DNA from: Brevibacillus choshinensis
GTDB taxonomy: Bacteria > Bacillota > Bacilli > Brevibacillales > Brevibacillaceae
Direction: 5' to 3'
NCBI RefSeq assembly: GCF_001420695.1
Contig: NZ_LJJB01000007.1
Coordinates: 271,890 to 335,889, forward strand
DNA: 64,000 nt
How positions within the stretch are numbered: position 1 is the stretch's first letter; every line of letters starts with the position of its first letter. Shown piece by piece: positions 43,025-52,296 of the stretch. Under the pieces are notes generated by a model, which was not told the origin of the DNA, searched no databases, and saw nothing but the letters and a program-made list of their open reading frames with translations. The position numbers and the translations under genes are program-made.

Positions 43025-43651
43025 ATGTTTACCATTTCAACATTGAGCACATTCATTATCATTGTCATCGGACTGTTTTTGATACCTGGACCAGCTGTTC
43101 TATTGACTGCTACTCGCACGGTACAGGGCGGACGCCAGGCAGGTATAATGGCTGGACTCGGCATTGCTACGGGAGATTTCATCCATACGTTATTTGCGGC
43201 AATCGGATTGTCCGCCATCTTGATGACGTCCGCGACGGCTTTTCAGGTCGTCAAATTTGCTGGAGCCGGTTACTTGCTTTACCTGGGTATACGCTCAATG
43301 CTCGAGAAGCCTACTGACCCTAGTCTGCCGCAAGTAGCGCCTATGTCCAACCTACGCATGTATAGTCAAGCCATTTTGATTGAGGTGCTAAACCCGAAAA
43401 CCGCCCTATTCTTTTTAGCGTTTCTACCTCAGTTTGTTCATCCGGAGAACGGGGCATCGTTCCTACAGTTTTTGGTGCTTGGGTTGCTTTTTGTGGCGCT
43501 GAGTATCATGTACACAACGCTGATCGCAGTGAGTGTTCGTCAGCTAGGGAGGCTGGTCAAACGGGTGCCTTGGATGGGACGCTGGAGTGGGAAATTAGTC
43601 GGTGTTATTTATATCGGTCTGGGATTGAAAGTGGCATTTCAGAGTCGCTAA
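43025..43651 (+). CDS. LysE/RhtB-family exporter
   Basis: ATG at 43025 follows GGGGAGGAG; the frame from 42866 runs through the divergent promoter region. The 208-residue protein has six membrane segments and the family motifs LIPGPAVLLTATRTVQGGRQ, GAGYLLYLGIRSM and LNPKTALFFLAFLPQF. It exports amino acids or related compounds. Divergent from the ArsR pair. Confidence 0.92.
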   Translation: MFTISTLSTFIIIVIGLFLIPGPAVLLTATRTVQGGRQAGIMAGLGIATGDFIHTLFAAIGLSAILMTSATAFQVVKFAGAGYLLYLGIRSMLEKPTDPSLPQVAPMSNLRMYSQAILIEVLNPKTALFFLAFLPQFVHPENGASFLQFLVLGLLFVALSIMYTTLIAVSVRQLGRLVKRVPWMGRWSGKLVGVIYIGLGLKVAFQSR

Positions 43652-43692
43652 TGAGGGTTTCTTAGTGAAAATACATAGAAGCAGGTGATCGA

Positions 43693-44334
43693 ATGAGCAA
43701 GATGTTTCAGGATGTCATTTCGACCGAAGAGCAATTTGCTGAATTACGTTCGGTGTATGGTCAGCCGGGTGAGCGTGCTGCCAAAAAAGTCATCTCTTAT
43801 CTCGACCAGCACTGCCGAGATTTCATTGCCAAGTCACCCTTTCTATCCATGGCTACCTCTCACGCAAACGGCCAATGCGATGTTTCGCCACGAGGAGATC
43901 AGCCAGGTTTTGTGCTCGTTCTCGATGATCATCACCTGTTCATTCCGGAGCGGCCAGGAAATCGGCGATTGGATTCCGTACAGAACATCATTTCAAACCC
44001 TCAGGTCGGACTGCTGTTTCTCATTCCGGGCTTAGGAGAGACGCTACGAATCAACGGGAAAGCTTTTGTCTGTCGGGATCAGGAGCTTCTCGAAAAAACC
44101 GCAGTAAACGGTCGTAGCCCTTTGTTCGGGATTGGAGTAGAGATCGAGGAGTGCTATGCGCACTGTGCCAAAGCCATCATTCGATCGGGACTATGGAAAT
44201 CGGACTCTTGGTTGTCGGAGGAGCTACTGCCCTCAATGCCGCAAATGTACGTCGACCATTGCAAGATCCCGACGATGACCGCGGAGCAAGTGGAAAAGGA
44301 ATTAAACGAAAGCTACACGAAACGCTTGTATTGA
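43693..44334 (+). CDS. Pyridoxamine-5'-phosphate-oxidase-like FMN-binding protein
   Basis: The 213-residue split-barrel protein has FLSMATSHANGQCDVSPRGD and IPERPGNRRLDSVQNIISNP, the pattern of the MSMEG_1061-like PPOX subfamily. It probably binds FMN or F420-like cofactors; the substrate is unknown. GCAGGTGATCG precedes the ATG. It is 41 bases after the LysE gene and may be co-transcribed. Confidence 0.85.
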   Translation: MSKMFQDVISTEEQFAELRSVYGQPGERAAKKVISYLDQHCRDFIAKSPFLSMATSHANGQCDVSPRGDQPGFVLVLDDHHLFIPERPGNRRLDSVQNIISNPQVGLLFLIPGLGETLRINGKAFVCRDQELLEKTAVNGRSPLFGIGVEIEECYAHCAKAIIRSGLWKSDSWLSEELLPSMPQMYVDHCKIPTMTAEQVEKELNESYTKRLY

Positions 44335-44475
44335 GGGGAATGCTTCTAGAGGCTATTCACATTACAGACAGGTAAAGAAGTCGTGATTCGACTCGGACAA
44401 CGTAACCTTTGGTGCCTAAGCATGTTTATTGGGATGGATATTGATTAGAATGCTTGTAGCCATTTCATATTCGGG

Positions 44476-44507
44476 AGCCGACTTCCTATGAGAAGTTGGC
44501 TTTTTTT
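44476..44507 (+). terminator. Terminator after the PPOX-like gene
   Basis: AGCCGACTTC (44476-44485) pairs with GAAGTTGGCT (44492-44501), with one G-U pair, and TTTTTTT follows. Confidence 0.88.
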
Positions 44508-44608
44508 ATTTGTTAATACATTCGTGAGTTTTACGTATTAGCTATTGTAAGACTCCTACAAACAAATTGCGCAATTTGTTCATGACGAGAGGAAGGGAGG
44601 AGAAACAG

Positions 44609-45193
44609 GTGGAGATCGTCCAAGTACCATCAGGATTTTGCCAAAGCCAGCAAAGCGATACGCATGACAGACTCATTGCCTCAGAGGAATTTACGCAAAT
44701 CTATGATGCGTACTATACGCGTATCTATAAATATGTTTGCTATCGAATCAATAACCACTACGCGGCAGAAGAAATATGCAGTCATATCTTTGAAGTGGTT
44801 ATTTCCAAATACAGTAGCTTCTCACCGGAAAAATCGAATTTTGAAGTGTGGCTGTTTGCGATTGCGAGAAATGCCGTGACGGATTACTTTCGCTCACTGA
44901 AGAAAAAGAGGGCTGTCTTTTCACTGGATTCCATCTTGGATATGGTCCTAGCCAAGCCATCACCCGAAGACATGGTGATCCAGGGCGACAACAACCGAGC
45001 CTTGTTTCTGGCACTCGCTAAGCTGAGTGACAAGGAGAGAAATATCATTGCCATGAAATACGCAGCGGGACTAAAAAACTCGGAAATTGCAGAACTCTTG
45101 GGTGTTAGTGGTTCAAATATTGGGGTGGTTCTCTACAGAAGTTTAAAAAAGCTGCAAAAAGAACTGGATAAAGGAGGGTTCCTGTATGAATAA
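44609..45193 (+). CDS. RNA polymerase sigma factor, sigma-70/ECF-like
   Basis: GTG at 44609 is chosen because GGGAGGAG lies at good spacing. The 194-residue protein has region 2 (EEFTQIYDAYYTRIYKYVCY, then FEVWLFAIARNAVTDYFRS) and region 4 (LSDKERNIIAMKYAAGLKNS, EIAELLGVSGSNIGVVLYRS). It should direct a small regulon and is translationally coupled to the membrane protein encoded next, which is its likely anti-sigma factor. Confidence 0.88.
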   Translation: MEIVQVPSGFCQSQQSDTHDRLIASEEFTQIYDAYYTRIYKYVCYRINNHYAAEEICSHIFEVVISKYSSFSPEKSNFEVWLFAIARNAVTDYFRSLKKKRAVFSLDSILDMVLAKPSPEDMVIQGDNNRALFLALAKLSDKERNIIAMKYAAGLKNSEIAELLGVSGSNIGVVLYRSLKKLQKELDKGGFLYE

Positions 45194-45992
45194 GAAGCAG
45201 GATCTGAGTGAATTCCGTAAAGTGGCTGACTTGCTCAAAAGTGCTGAAGTCGATGACAGCGAGCACAAGGATCGGATTTACAAGCGCCTGAAATTCAAGC
45301 TAGAAGCAGGAACCATACAAAAATTTGATTCCAAACTAGAAGAGGATGGGATACTCATGAGAAAAAATAAATGGAAATCGATCACGGTAAGTGCTGTTGC
45401 TGTCATCATTCTTTGCGGTGCATTTTCGACTACCTCATTTGCGCAAGGGATGATTCAATCGATTTTGGCACGTTTCCAGGTTGGGAACATGGAAATCACT
45501 CAATATGATAGAGAGCTGCCTGTAGTGAAGGAAAACAGTTCTGTAGATAACAAACGAGAAGAAGCAACTGTTGGCCCTGCGCCGGTTTCTCCCGATTCCC
45601 CAGAAAAAACACAAGGAGGAGTGGCTCCGAAAAAAATGACGGTGAAAGAAGCTCGTGAGGCTTTGGGAATCAATTTCCCTGCACCAGGCTGGATGTCGGA
45701 TTATCAATACGTGAACAGTGTCATTCAAGGGAAACAAATGGTCGAGGTGCAATATGCAAAGGGAGACGAGATCATTTCGTTGTTGATCTCAACTGGGTCG
45801 AAAAACGGTATCGGCACTACGGATCCAGTCAAAATCGAAACCATTAGCGGGCATAAAGTCTATTTTGCAAACGGAATTGTGATCTGGGAGCATGAAGGAT
45901 TCACCTACGAGATGTATCAAATGGCCGAGAAGGATTTTGATCATGGGACAATCGGGAAAATCATTGATTCGTTGTCTGTGGAAAGCAAGTAA
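45186..45992 (+). CDS. Membrane protein with DUF4367-like domain, probable anti-sigma factor
   Basis: The 268-residue protein has a cytoplasmic N-terminal part of about 60 residues, one membrane helix (ITVSAVAVIILCGAFSTTSF, about 66-85), a linker rich in Pro, Glu and Lys, and an extracellular C-terminal domain (AREALGINFPAPGWMSDYQY ... GTIGKIIDSLSVE) like DUF4367 in bacilli. It overlaps the sigma gene by 8 bases, the usual sigma/anti-sigma layout. Confidence 0.78.
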   Translation: MNKKQDLSEFRKVADLLKSAEVDDSEHKDRIYKRLKFKLEAGTIQKFDSKLEEDGILMRKNKWKSITVSAVAVIILCGAFSTTSFAQGMIQSILARFQVGNMEITQYDRELPVVKENSSVDNKREEATVGPAPVSPDSPEKTQGGVAPKKMTVKEAREALGINFPAPGWMSDYQYVNSVIQGKQMVEVQYAKGDEIISLLISTGSKNGIGTTDPVKIETISGHKVYFANGIVIWEHEGFTYEMYQMAEKDFDHGTIGKIIDSLSVESK

Positions 45993-46020
45993 AAGAGTGA
46001 AATCAGCGTAAAGGAGGACA

Positions 46021-46059
46021 AGCCAGTCGAACACGGCGTGATTCGTGTTTTGACTGGCT
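46021..46059 (+). terminator. Strong hairpin after the anti-sigma gene
   Basis: AGCCAGTC (46021-46028) pairs with GACTGGCT (46052-46059), extended inside by GAACACG with CGTGTTT. The tail is only moderately T-rich. It follows an orphan AAAGGAGG (46010-46017), so it could end the sigma operon or hide a start site. Confidence 0.6.
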
Positions 46060-46087
46060 ATTTGTAGATTTACCGGATTATTTCGTT

Positions 46088-46993
46088 GTGGGAAAAACGT
46101 ACAATCTGGAAGTGGAATCACTCAGTTTGGAGGGAGAAATAAAGAAAGTGGAGTTCGCTTTTGCGGGTGGTACCAATGAAGCGGTGCAGAATATCGAAAC
46201 GGTTTTGACCAAGAACGGAAAATACTACAAGATCACAGGTGACTTCACGCCCAAGAAAAAAGGGAACTATACGTTGAAGTGCACGGTTGGAGCGGGAGAC
46301 GAGGAGAGTTCTTATACGATTGATTCGATTACGACAAAGATAAGGGTCCTAAATGAGGGAGAAATATTTGCTCCTGCTGACCCGGTGGAATCGAAAATGA
46401 TGATTTCGACCAACCATTATGAAGTCGGGAAGACAGTAAAAATCACCGTATCGACTCCGAAAAAAGGAACTACATATGAGAATGCCCGTTTTGAACTCGT
46501 CCCCAATCCAGATGGTGGGGAAAAAGTGCAATCGATAAGAACCGTTTCCTTAAATAACAGTTATGCTACCACAGGCTATCTAACTCCCCAGCAAGAAGGG
46601 GAGTACAAGATCAACTTTCGAATGCTCATGAGTGATGACAATGGCAAACAGTGGGAAGGTATTGCAAGCAAAACAATCAAAGTGAAAAAGGTAGAGCCCA
46701 AGAAAATTAAAGTTACATTCATCCCTTTACTGGGTAATCCTAGTTTGCGTGAGGATGGCCAAGCAGTAGTCATCGCAAAAGTACCTAAATATTATGCAGA
46801 TCAAGGCTATCGTGTCGATTGGTCAGACAATGTAACTGGTTTTGGTAAGCCTGCTTCATCAGACAATCTTAATACGTATATCGTTGGATTGTTCAAGGCA
46901 AATGAGGCGGGAGAACACAAAGTTACCTTCAAGGTTTCGCGGGACCAGCAGTGGATCGGGGAAGCAACCATGAAAATAGTTGTGACAGAGTGA
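46088..46993 (+). CDS. Three-domain beta-sandwich protein, start doubtful
   Basis: The frame encodes about 301 residues with three similar beta-rich units. Shared phrases are VGKTYNLEVESLSLEGE...FTPKKKGNYTLKC, VGKTVKITVSTPKKGT...LTPQQEGEYKINF and AVVIAKVPKYY...FKANEAGEHKVTF. Such units are typical of extracellular Ig-like or cell-wall proteins, yet no signal peptide is present. GTG 46088 has no ribosome site; the frame stays open upstream to 46001. The gene may have lost its 5' end, or the signal-peptide part lies in another frame. It lies next to the sigma/anti-sigma pair. Confidence 0.55.
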   Translation: MGKTYNLEVESLSLEGEIKKVEFAFAGGTNEAVQNIETVLTKNGKYYKITGDFTPKKKGNYTLKCTVGAGDEESSYTIDSITTKIRVLNEGEIFAPADPVESKMMISTNHYEVGKTVKITVSTPKKGTTYENARFELVPNPDGGEKVQSIRTVSLNNSYATTGYLTPQQEGEYKINFRMLMSDDNGKQWEGIASKTIKVKKVEPKKIKVTFIPLLGNPSLREDGQAVVIAKVPKYYADQGYRVDWSDNVTGFGKPASSDNLNTYIVGLFKANEAGEHKVTFKVSRDQQWIGEATMKIVVTE

Positions 46994-47023
46994 AAATGAA
47001 AAAGGGAAAGCAAGGAATGGGAA

Positions 47024-47046
47024 GAGCCTCCTAGGGGGGCTTTTTT
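47024..47046 (+). terminator. Terminator after the beta-sandwich protein gene
   Basis: AGCCTCC (47024-47030) pairs with GGGGGCT directly before TTTTTT (47041-47046). Confidence 0.75.
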
Positions 47047-47209
47047 GCATGGACTCCTAAAACGAGAAGACAATTCTATCTCTTTATTTTTGCCTAATTA
47101 TTGTAAAATGAATGTACGGTTGTTAGTAGAGAGGAGAAATTATTATCGACTAGTAGGCTCGTACGAAGTAATGCTGGATGCTCTATTTACAGGAAGGTGG
47201 TTTGAAGTC

Positions 47210-48538
47210 ATGTCAAGTAAGTCAAATGAATCTGGAATCCTCGAAAAGCAAACATCAAGCATACGATGTATCATCGATTCCCCAGAAAAGCAAGAGGGGA
47301 TATATAAACGGACGCTACTGATCGTGGTTCTGTCCCAGATCTTTGGCGGTGCTGGTCTTGCAGCAGGTGTCACGGTCGGGGCACTACTCGCCCAAGATAT
47401 GCTGGGAACGGACAGTTTGGCAGGAATTCCTGCTGCCTTGCTCACCCTTGGGTCTGCCGTGGCCGCATTGCTCGTTGGGCGGATCTCACAAAGGCATGGA
47501 CGTCGCGTTGGGCTTGCTGCAGGGTTCTTAGCAGGAGGCATTGGCGCTATTGGCGTGATTTTTGCAGCAATCGCTCAAAACGTTCCGTTGCTTTTTATTT
47601 CTCTGCTTATTTATGGCGCAGGAACGGCTACCAACCTACAAGCACGTTATGCAGGTACCGACTTGGCAAAGCCCAAGCAGCGAGCAACCGCAGTCAGTAT
47701 TGCGATGGTGTCAACGACATTCGGTGCAGTAGCAGGTCCCAACCTGGTTGAAGTCATGGGCGGTTTCGCTACCTCACTGGGGATCCCAGCATTAGCAGGT
47801 CCCTTTATTTTAGGTGCTGCAGCCTTTATCCTGGCGGGTCTTGTGTTTCTGCTGTTTCTCCGACCTGATCCGTTGCTCGTAGCGAATGCCATATCGGAAG
47901 CACAGAAGGTCGATCAGCGTAACCTGTCAGACTGGCATACAAACAAAACGGCAACCAACAACCGAGGAATCATCGTTGGGGCAGTCGTCATGATTTTAAC
48001 GCAAATTGTCATGGTCGCCATTATGACGATGACGCCGATCCACATGAAGCATCATGGACACGGATTGGGTGAGGTCGGATTGGTCATCAGTATTCATATT
48101 GGCGCGATGTACCTACCATCCCTCTTGACTGGCGTCCTCGTCGATAAGCTGGGTCGCACAGCGATGTCGTTTGCCTCAGGTGCCATTTTGCTTGCGGCAG
48201 GTGTTACAGCAGCGCTAGCCCCAGCCGATTCTATGGCACTTCTCATTACTGCTCTCGCGCTTCTGGGGCTGGGCTGGAACTTCGGGTTAATTAGTGGCAC
48301 AGCACTTATTGTAGATGCCACGCACCCAAGCACACGAGCAAAGACACAGGGCACGATTGATGTCTTGATTGCTTTGGCAGGAGCATCGGGTGGAGCATTA
48401 TCTGGGATGGTTGTCGCAAACGCCAGCTACGCAATACTCTCACTCGCGGGCGGTTTCCTTTCTCTGCTCCTGATACCAGTCGGCATATGGTACCACAGAA
48501 GTCAAAGTGTGGAAAAAACTGAAAGTATGACACTCTAA
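47210..48538 (+). CDS. MFS transporter
   Basis: ATG at 47210 is chosen behind GGAAGGTGG; the longer frame from 47045 has no site. The 442-residue protein has 12 membrane segments, with loop 2-3 ISQRHGRRVGLAAGFLAGG and TGVLVDKLGRTAMSFASG as the two A-type motifs. The transported compound is unknown. It is a single gene with its own terminator. Confidence 0.87.
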   Translation: MSSKSNESGILEKQTSSIRCIIDSPEKQEGIYKRTLLIVVLSQIFGGAGLAAGVTVGALLAQDMLGTDSLAGIPAALLTLGSAVAALLVGRISQRHGRRVGLAAGFLAGGIGAIGVIFAAIAQNVPLLFISLLIYGAGTATNLQARYAGTDLAKPKQRATAVSIAMVSTTFGAVAGPNLVEVMGGFATSLGIPALAGPFILGAAAFILAGLVFLLFLRPDPLLVANAISEAQKVDQRNLSDWHTNKTATNNRGIIVGAVVMILTQIVMVAIMTMTPIHMKHHGHGLGEVGLVISIHIGAMYLPSLLTGVLVDKLGRTAMSFASGAILLAAGVTAALAPADSMALLITALALLGLGWNFGLISGTALIVDATHPSTRAKTQGTIDVLIALAGASGGALSGMVVANASYAILSLAGGFLSLLLIPVGIWYHRSQSVEKTESMTL

Positions 48539-48544
48539 AAAATG

Positions 48545-48577
48545 CCGGTTACACCTGCGTGGTGATAACCGGATTTT
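48545..48577 (+). terminator. Terminator of the MFS gene at 47210
   Basis: CCGGTTACACC (48545-48555) pairs with GGTG-A-TAACCGG (48561-48572), one base bulged, and TTTTT follows. Confidence 0.85.
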
Positions 48578-48652
48578 TATGCAAAAATTGACAATTTCAT
48601 AGGGAGGCTTTTATAGTTAGGAAGAAAAAAACAGAGAATAGAGGGAAAAGCG

Positions 48653-49321
48653 TTGGGGAAATTTTTTTTGTTTTCGTTTTTATGGTGGCTGACTGGGAAT
48701 CCATTTGCCGCTCTGATAATCATTTTGCTCCTGTTATACTTTCTGGATCTTCGTTTTGTGCGATTGCTCCCTGACATCACCAAACCATACAGGAGATGGA
48801 GGCGCTTGAGCACTCTAAAAAACCAGCTGCGTCTCAATCCACATGACACCCCTGCCAAGCTGGAGGCAGCCCGTTTGCTCATGGAGAAACAGCAATTCGG
48901 GGAGGCATTGTCCTATTTGGAAGGAATCTCGTCATTGATGCAGGATTCTCCAGAATATTTGAGCGACAAGGGTATCTGCCTACTGAAGGTGAACCGTGTG
49001 GAAGAGGGTTTGCTCCTGATCGAGCAGGCATTGAAAGCCAATCCTAGGGTCAAATACGGAGAACCGTACCTCAGAGTAGCAGAGGCACACGCGAAACAGA
49101 ACCAGAGCGAAAAAGCTCTCGCAAGTCTAGAAGAACTGGCCAAGATCAATATGTCATCCTGCGAGGTTTACTACAAACAGGGAGTGCTGTATACCGAGCT
49201 GCAACAAAAAGAAAAAGCAAAGCAGGCCTACCAAGAAGCAGTGGAGGTTTATCGCGGATTGCCTTCCTACAAACGCCGGATGGAAAGACGCTGGGCGCTT
49301 CTGGCTTGGTTGAAAAAATGA
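48653..49321 (+). CDS. Membrane-anchored TPR protein
   Basis: TTG at 48653 lies behind GAGGGAAAAGC. The 222-residue protein has an N-terminal membrane helix (NPFAALIIILLLLYFLDLRF) and then tetratricopeptide repeats in the cytoplasm (DTPAKLEAARLLMEKQQFGE, PEYLSDKGICLLKVNRVEEG, and two more). Such proteins scaffold complexes; the partner is unknown. The gene converges on the EamA gene over a shared terminator. Confidence 0.78.
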   Translation: MGKFFLFSFLWWLTGNPFAALIIILLLLYFLDLRFVRLLPDITKPYRRWRRLSTLKNQLRLNPHDTPAKLEAARLLMEKQQFGEALSYLEGISSLMQDSPEYLSDKGICLLKVNRVEEGLLLIEQALKANPRVKYGEPYLRVAEAHAKQNQSEKALASLEELAKINMSSCEVYYKQGVLYTELQQKEKAKQAYQEAVEVYRGLPSYKRRMERRWALLAWLKK

Positions 49322-49335
49322 AAATGAAATTTCGG

Positions 49336-49378
49336 AGCGTAAAGAAGTCTCTTCTCAATATGAGGACTTCTTTACGCT
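49336..49378. terminator. Bidirectional terminator overlapping a coding end
   Basis: AGCGTAAAGAAGTC (49336-49349) and GACTTCTTTACGCT (49365-49378) are perfect 14-base complements. The right arm carries the last codons of the EamA gene (VKKSSY and stop at 49355), so that gene's end is used as stem. T-runs are weak. Confidence 0.7.
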
Positions 49379-50311
49379 TACTTGGTTATCTCGGCCAGTC
49401 TGTCTGAAGAACTTACCCTTTAAGCCAAGCTGCTTCGTCCCCTCTGAAACAAACAGCCCCACCAAGGTAAGCGCTGCTCCTACTATCGCGATCCATGTGA
49501 TTTTCTCATGCAAAATAAGCGAAGAGGCTACGATGGTAATCACCGGCACCAAATAAATATACAAACTTGTTTTTACCGCTCCTAAAATCCCCACGGCCCA
49601 GTTCCAACTTACAAAGCATAAGGCAGAAGCTGCAAAGCCCAAAAATAATAGATTTGATAAGTTGGGCACGCTAAGGAACCTCGAAAAGTCAAAGGTAGAG
49701 TCCAGAGTTAATAAAGCAGGTAGCATGAAGAGTAAACCGTAGAAAAACACCTTGCGCGTGCTACCCACGGTGTGATAGCCAAGTTTGCTTATTTTACGCA
49801 TGAATACAGAATAAGCGGCCCAAACGATGGATGCAATAATAGCAAGTAAGTCTCCTAGAGGATTCAGCTGTAAAACAAAGCTGCCGTTACACATAATCAA
49901 TGCAATCCCGATAATCGCGATAACAAAGCCTACCAAAAAGCGAGGACGTAATGTTTCTCCCTCCAAGCTGAAGTGGGCTAAAACAGCAGTAAAAAACGGT
50001 GAAATGGAAACGATCACACCGACATTGGAGGCAAACGTATAGGTAAGCGCGATATTTTCCAGTAAAAAGAACAAGGTAACGCCACACAGCCCCGCAATGA
50101 TATAAAGCAGCTCCTCTTTAAAATCTCTTGTTTTGACTCGACGCGGGTATACAATCAGCAGTGTAAGATAGCCAATGATAAATCGAAAAAAGAGAATCTC
50201 AATAGAAGTAAAATCGACCAGCAATAGCTTGGTGGATATATAAGTCATGCCCCAAATCAGGATCGTAACGAATGCAGCCAGATGCCCCGCAGATATACGC
50301 TGAGTCTTCAT
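49355..50311 (-). CDS. EamA-family (DMT) transporter
   Basis: The 318-residue protein has ten membrane segments in two EamA repeats ([20 protein letters not shown] and [19 protein letters not shown]). It probably exports metabolites such as amino acids. Its start overlaps the stop of the AraC gene (ATGA-type), so the two are co-transcribed and the regulator probably controls the exporter. Confidence 0.9.
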   Translation of the reverse strand: MKTQRISAGHLAAFVTILIWGMTYISTKLLLVDFTSIEILFFRFIIGYLTLLIVYPRRVKTRDFKEELLYIIAGLCGVTLFFLLENIALTYTFASNVGVIVSISPFFTAVLAHFSLEGETLRPRFLVGFVIAIIGIALIMCNGSFVLQLNPLGDLLAIIASIVWAAYSVFMRKISKLGYHTVGSTRKVFFYGLLFMLPALLTLDSTFDFSRFLSVPNLSNLLFLGFAASALCFVSWNWAVGILGAVKTSLYIYLVPVITIVASSLILHEKITWIAIVGAALTLVGLFVSEGTKQLGLKGKFFRQTGRDNQVSVKKSSY

Positions 50312-51165
50312 TTAGCGATCTCCCTGCTGGTCGGCAATAGCGATTCTGTAACAGGTTCAAATATTTTCATGTATTGCTTAGGCGTTAATCCGATCATTTT
50401 TTTGAAGAAATTCGAAAAATGACTTTGGTTGCTAAAGCCAGTTTGAAAGGCTACCTCCATCGGCGGAACGCCTTGTTCCAACAGTTTTTTAGCATTTCCG
50501 ATCCGAATGGTTTCAAGATAACTATAGGGGGAGATGCCATTTTGTTTGGTAAAAGAGCGCAGCAGATGATACTTGCTTATTTTCGTCAACTCACTCAACT
50601 GGTCTAGCGTAATTGGATTTGCGTAGTTTGATTCCAAATATTCACAGACCAATCTCAATTCAGAGGTAGGTTCTTGTGTGCAATGTTCCGGAACGGTATC
50701 GGAATATTCTTGTATGAGCTGCTCGATGAGAAACAGAAACAGCTCCTCTTTTTTGAAGGCACTGTCACCCTCAGAAATCATCAGATGAAGCTCTCGAAGC
50801 GAGGTTGCAAGTTCGCTGTGATAAAGAACCGTTTGTGTAAAGCGTGGTAGGTATTCCTTTCCTGTGATTTCCCATACGGCTTGGCGCATGATATCCTCAG
50901 GAATGTTAAGACTGCGATAGTCCAGCGTTTTCCCGTCCACCTGTTCACAGGTATGAGCATCACGTGGGTTAAAAATGATCACGTCGCCGGCGTTCGTGAT
51001 ATATTCCTGGTTTTTGCATAACAGATAACGCTTTCCCTTTTCGATAAAGCCCAAGACATAATAATCATGAAAATGATTTGGGAATTTCTGCATAATTCCT
51101 TGAAAACAATAAGCCTCAATTTTTAATTTCTTATCAAAAAAGACCGTCCGTACCTCATTGGCCAT
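50308..51165 (-). CDS. AraC-family regulator
   Basis: The 285-residue protein has an N-terminal cupin-type sensing domain ([20 protein letters not shown], with HFHDY) and two C-terminal helix-turn-helix units ([20 protein letters not shown] and [20 protein letters not shown]). It is first in a two-gene unit with the EamA transporter. The ligand is unknown. Confidence 0.92.
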   Translation of the reverse strand: MANEVRTVFFDKKLKIEAYCFQGIMQKFPNHFHDYYVLGFIEKGKRYLLCKNQEYITNAGDVIIFNPRDAHTCEQVDGKTLDYRSLNIPEDIMRQAVWEITGKEYLPRFTQTVLYHSELATSLRELHLMISEGDSAFKKEELFLFLIEQLIQEYSDTVPEHCTQEPTSELRLVCEYLESNYANPITLDQLSELTKISKYHLLRSFTKQNGISPYSYLETIRIGNAKKLLEQGVPPMEVAFQTGFSNQSHFSNFFKKMIGLTPKQYMKIFEPVTESLLPTSREIAK

Positions 51166-51280
51166 TCGTTATCCCCCCGTTGCTTGTTGATGTAGGGATA
51201 ACATACCACACGAATGTTAGTGATTCTTGCATGATGTTGCTCAAAAGAAATTTGGTGACCAAACTGTTACCGTTAACGCA

Positions 51281-51338
51281 AAAAAGGCAGTGGCAGTCCA
51301 GGACTTTATGCTTCGTCCGTGACTGCTACTGCCTTTTT
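51281..51338. terminator. Long bidirectional terminator
   Basis: The arms 51281-51298 and 51321-51338 pair over 18 positions with one G-U pair (AAAAAGGCAGTGGCAGTC against its complement). It ends the RpiR gene on the minus strand and insulates the AraC gene. Confidence 0.88.
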
Positions 51339-51353
51339 AGTTGGAGCTCTGAT

Positions 51354-52223
51354 TTAAGACTTGTTCGGATCGTAATACGTTCCCAATCCAATCCACGCTT
51401 CTTCCAAGTCGGTCAACAAGCCTGTAGCCTTTTCGGAATCCTGATGGAACATGGAGCGCAGGATGGCCGTCAAGAGGGACATCGGTGCGACGAAGGATTC
51501 CATGTGTGAGGCGATACCTGTTGGTGTATACAAGACCTCATCCGCATATTGGACCAGCGGCGAAGAAGGATAGTCGGTGATGACGATGATCCGAGCACCA
51601 CGCTTTTTCCCGATCGCGAGGCAATCTACGGTAAATCGCGTATACCGAGCAAAGCCGATCCCGACGATCACGTCCTCTGCTTGGAAACGATGGATCCGAT
51701 CCACAGTTCGAGGATCTCCATTAAACAGGAGCGTGTCCTTGTTCAACAGATTCAGATAAAAATCAAAGAACGTTCCCAGTGCCAAGGCGCTGCGTGCGCT
51801 CACGATGCCGATCCGTTTGGCGGCCAAAAGCAGCTGTACAATCCGCTCAAGTGCATTGAGGTCGATCCGTTCCATCATCAGATTCAGGTTGTGAACATCC
51901 TCTTCAAAATGCTGCACGACCGTTTGCTGCTCGGCCTTGGTAATGCTGCGGGACAGCTGAAAGCGTTGGCCCGTCGTAAGTCGCGAGCGAACCATTTCCT
52001 GTAGCTCACGAGAGAGTCCGGGGAAGCCGGAAAAGCCGAGGAACGTGGCGAATCGCGTGACAGTAGATTCGCTCACGTTTGCCTCTCTGGCCATTTCCGC
52101 TACATTATAAAAGGCCGATGCCTCGGGATCACGCAAGATCACATCCGCGATCGCCTGCTGAGAAGGGCTCATCTGCGGGTACATATGGGACAACTTTTGC
52201 AATACGGTAGGGCGCAGGTTCAA
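51354..52223 (-). CDS. RpiR/MurR-family regulator
   Basis: TTG at 52223 (minus) is chosen because GGAG lies 8 bases upstream and the 289-residue product then has the family length; GTG 52232 is possible. An N-terminal HTH (MAREANVSESTVTRFATFLG) is followed by a SIS domain (IGIVSARSALALGTFFDFYL ... VIVGIGFARYTR), which usually binds phosphosugars. In B. subtilis the muropeptide regulator MurR belongs to this family. It follows the aminotransferase gene by 73 bases on the same strand. Confidence 0.88.
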   Translation of the reverse strand: MNLRPTVLQKLSHMYPQMSPSQQAIADVILRDPEASAFYNVAEMAREANVSESTVTRFATFLGFSGFPGLSRELQEMVRSRLTTGQRFQLSRSITKAEQQTVVQHFEEDVHNLNLMMERIDLNALERIVQLLLAAKRIGIVSARSALALGTFFDFYLNLLNKDTLLFNGDPRTVDRIHRFQAEDVIVGIGFARYTRFTVDCLAIGKKRGARIIVITDYPSSPLVQYADEVLYTPTGIASHMESFVAPMSLLTAILRSMFHQDSEKATGLLTDLEEAWIGLGTYYDPNKS

Positions 52224-52296
52224 TGGATTCACTCCTGTCTTGCACAAATACTGCGATAAGTATACGACAGGAACGGAGGAGTGACAATTACACGCC

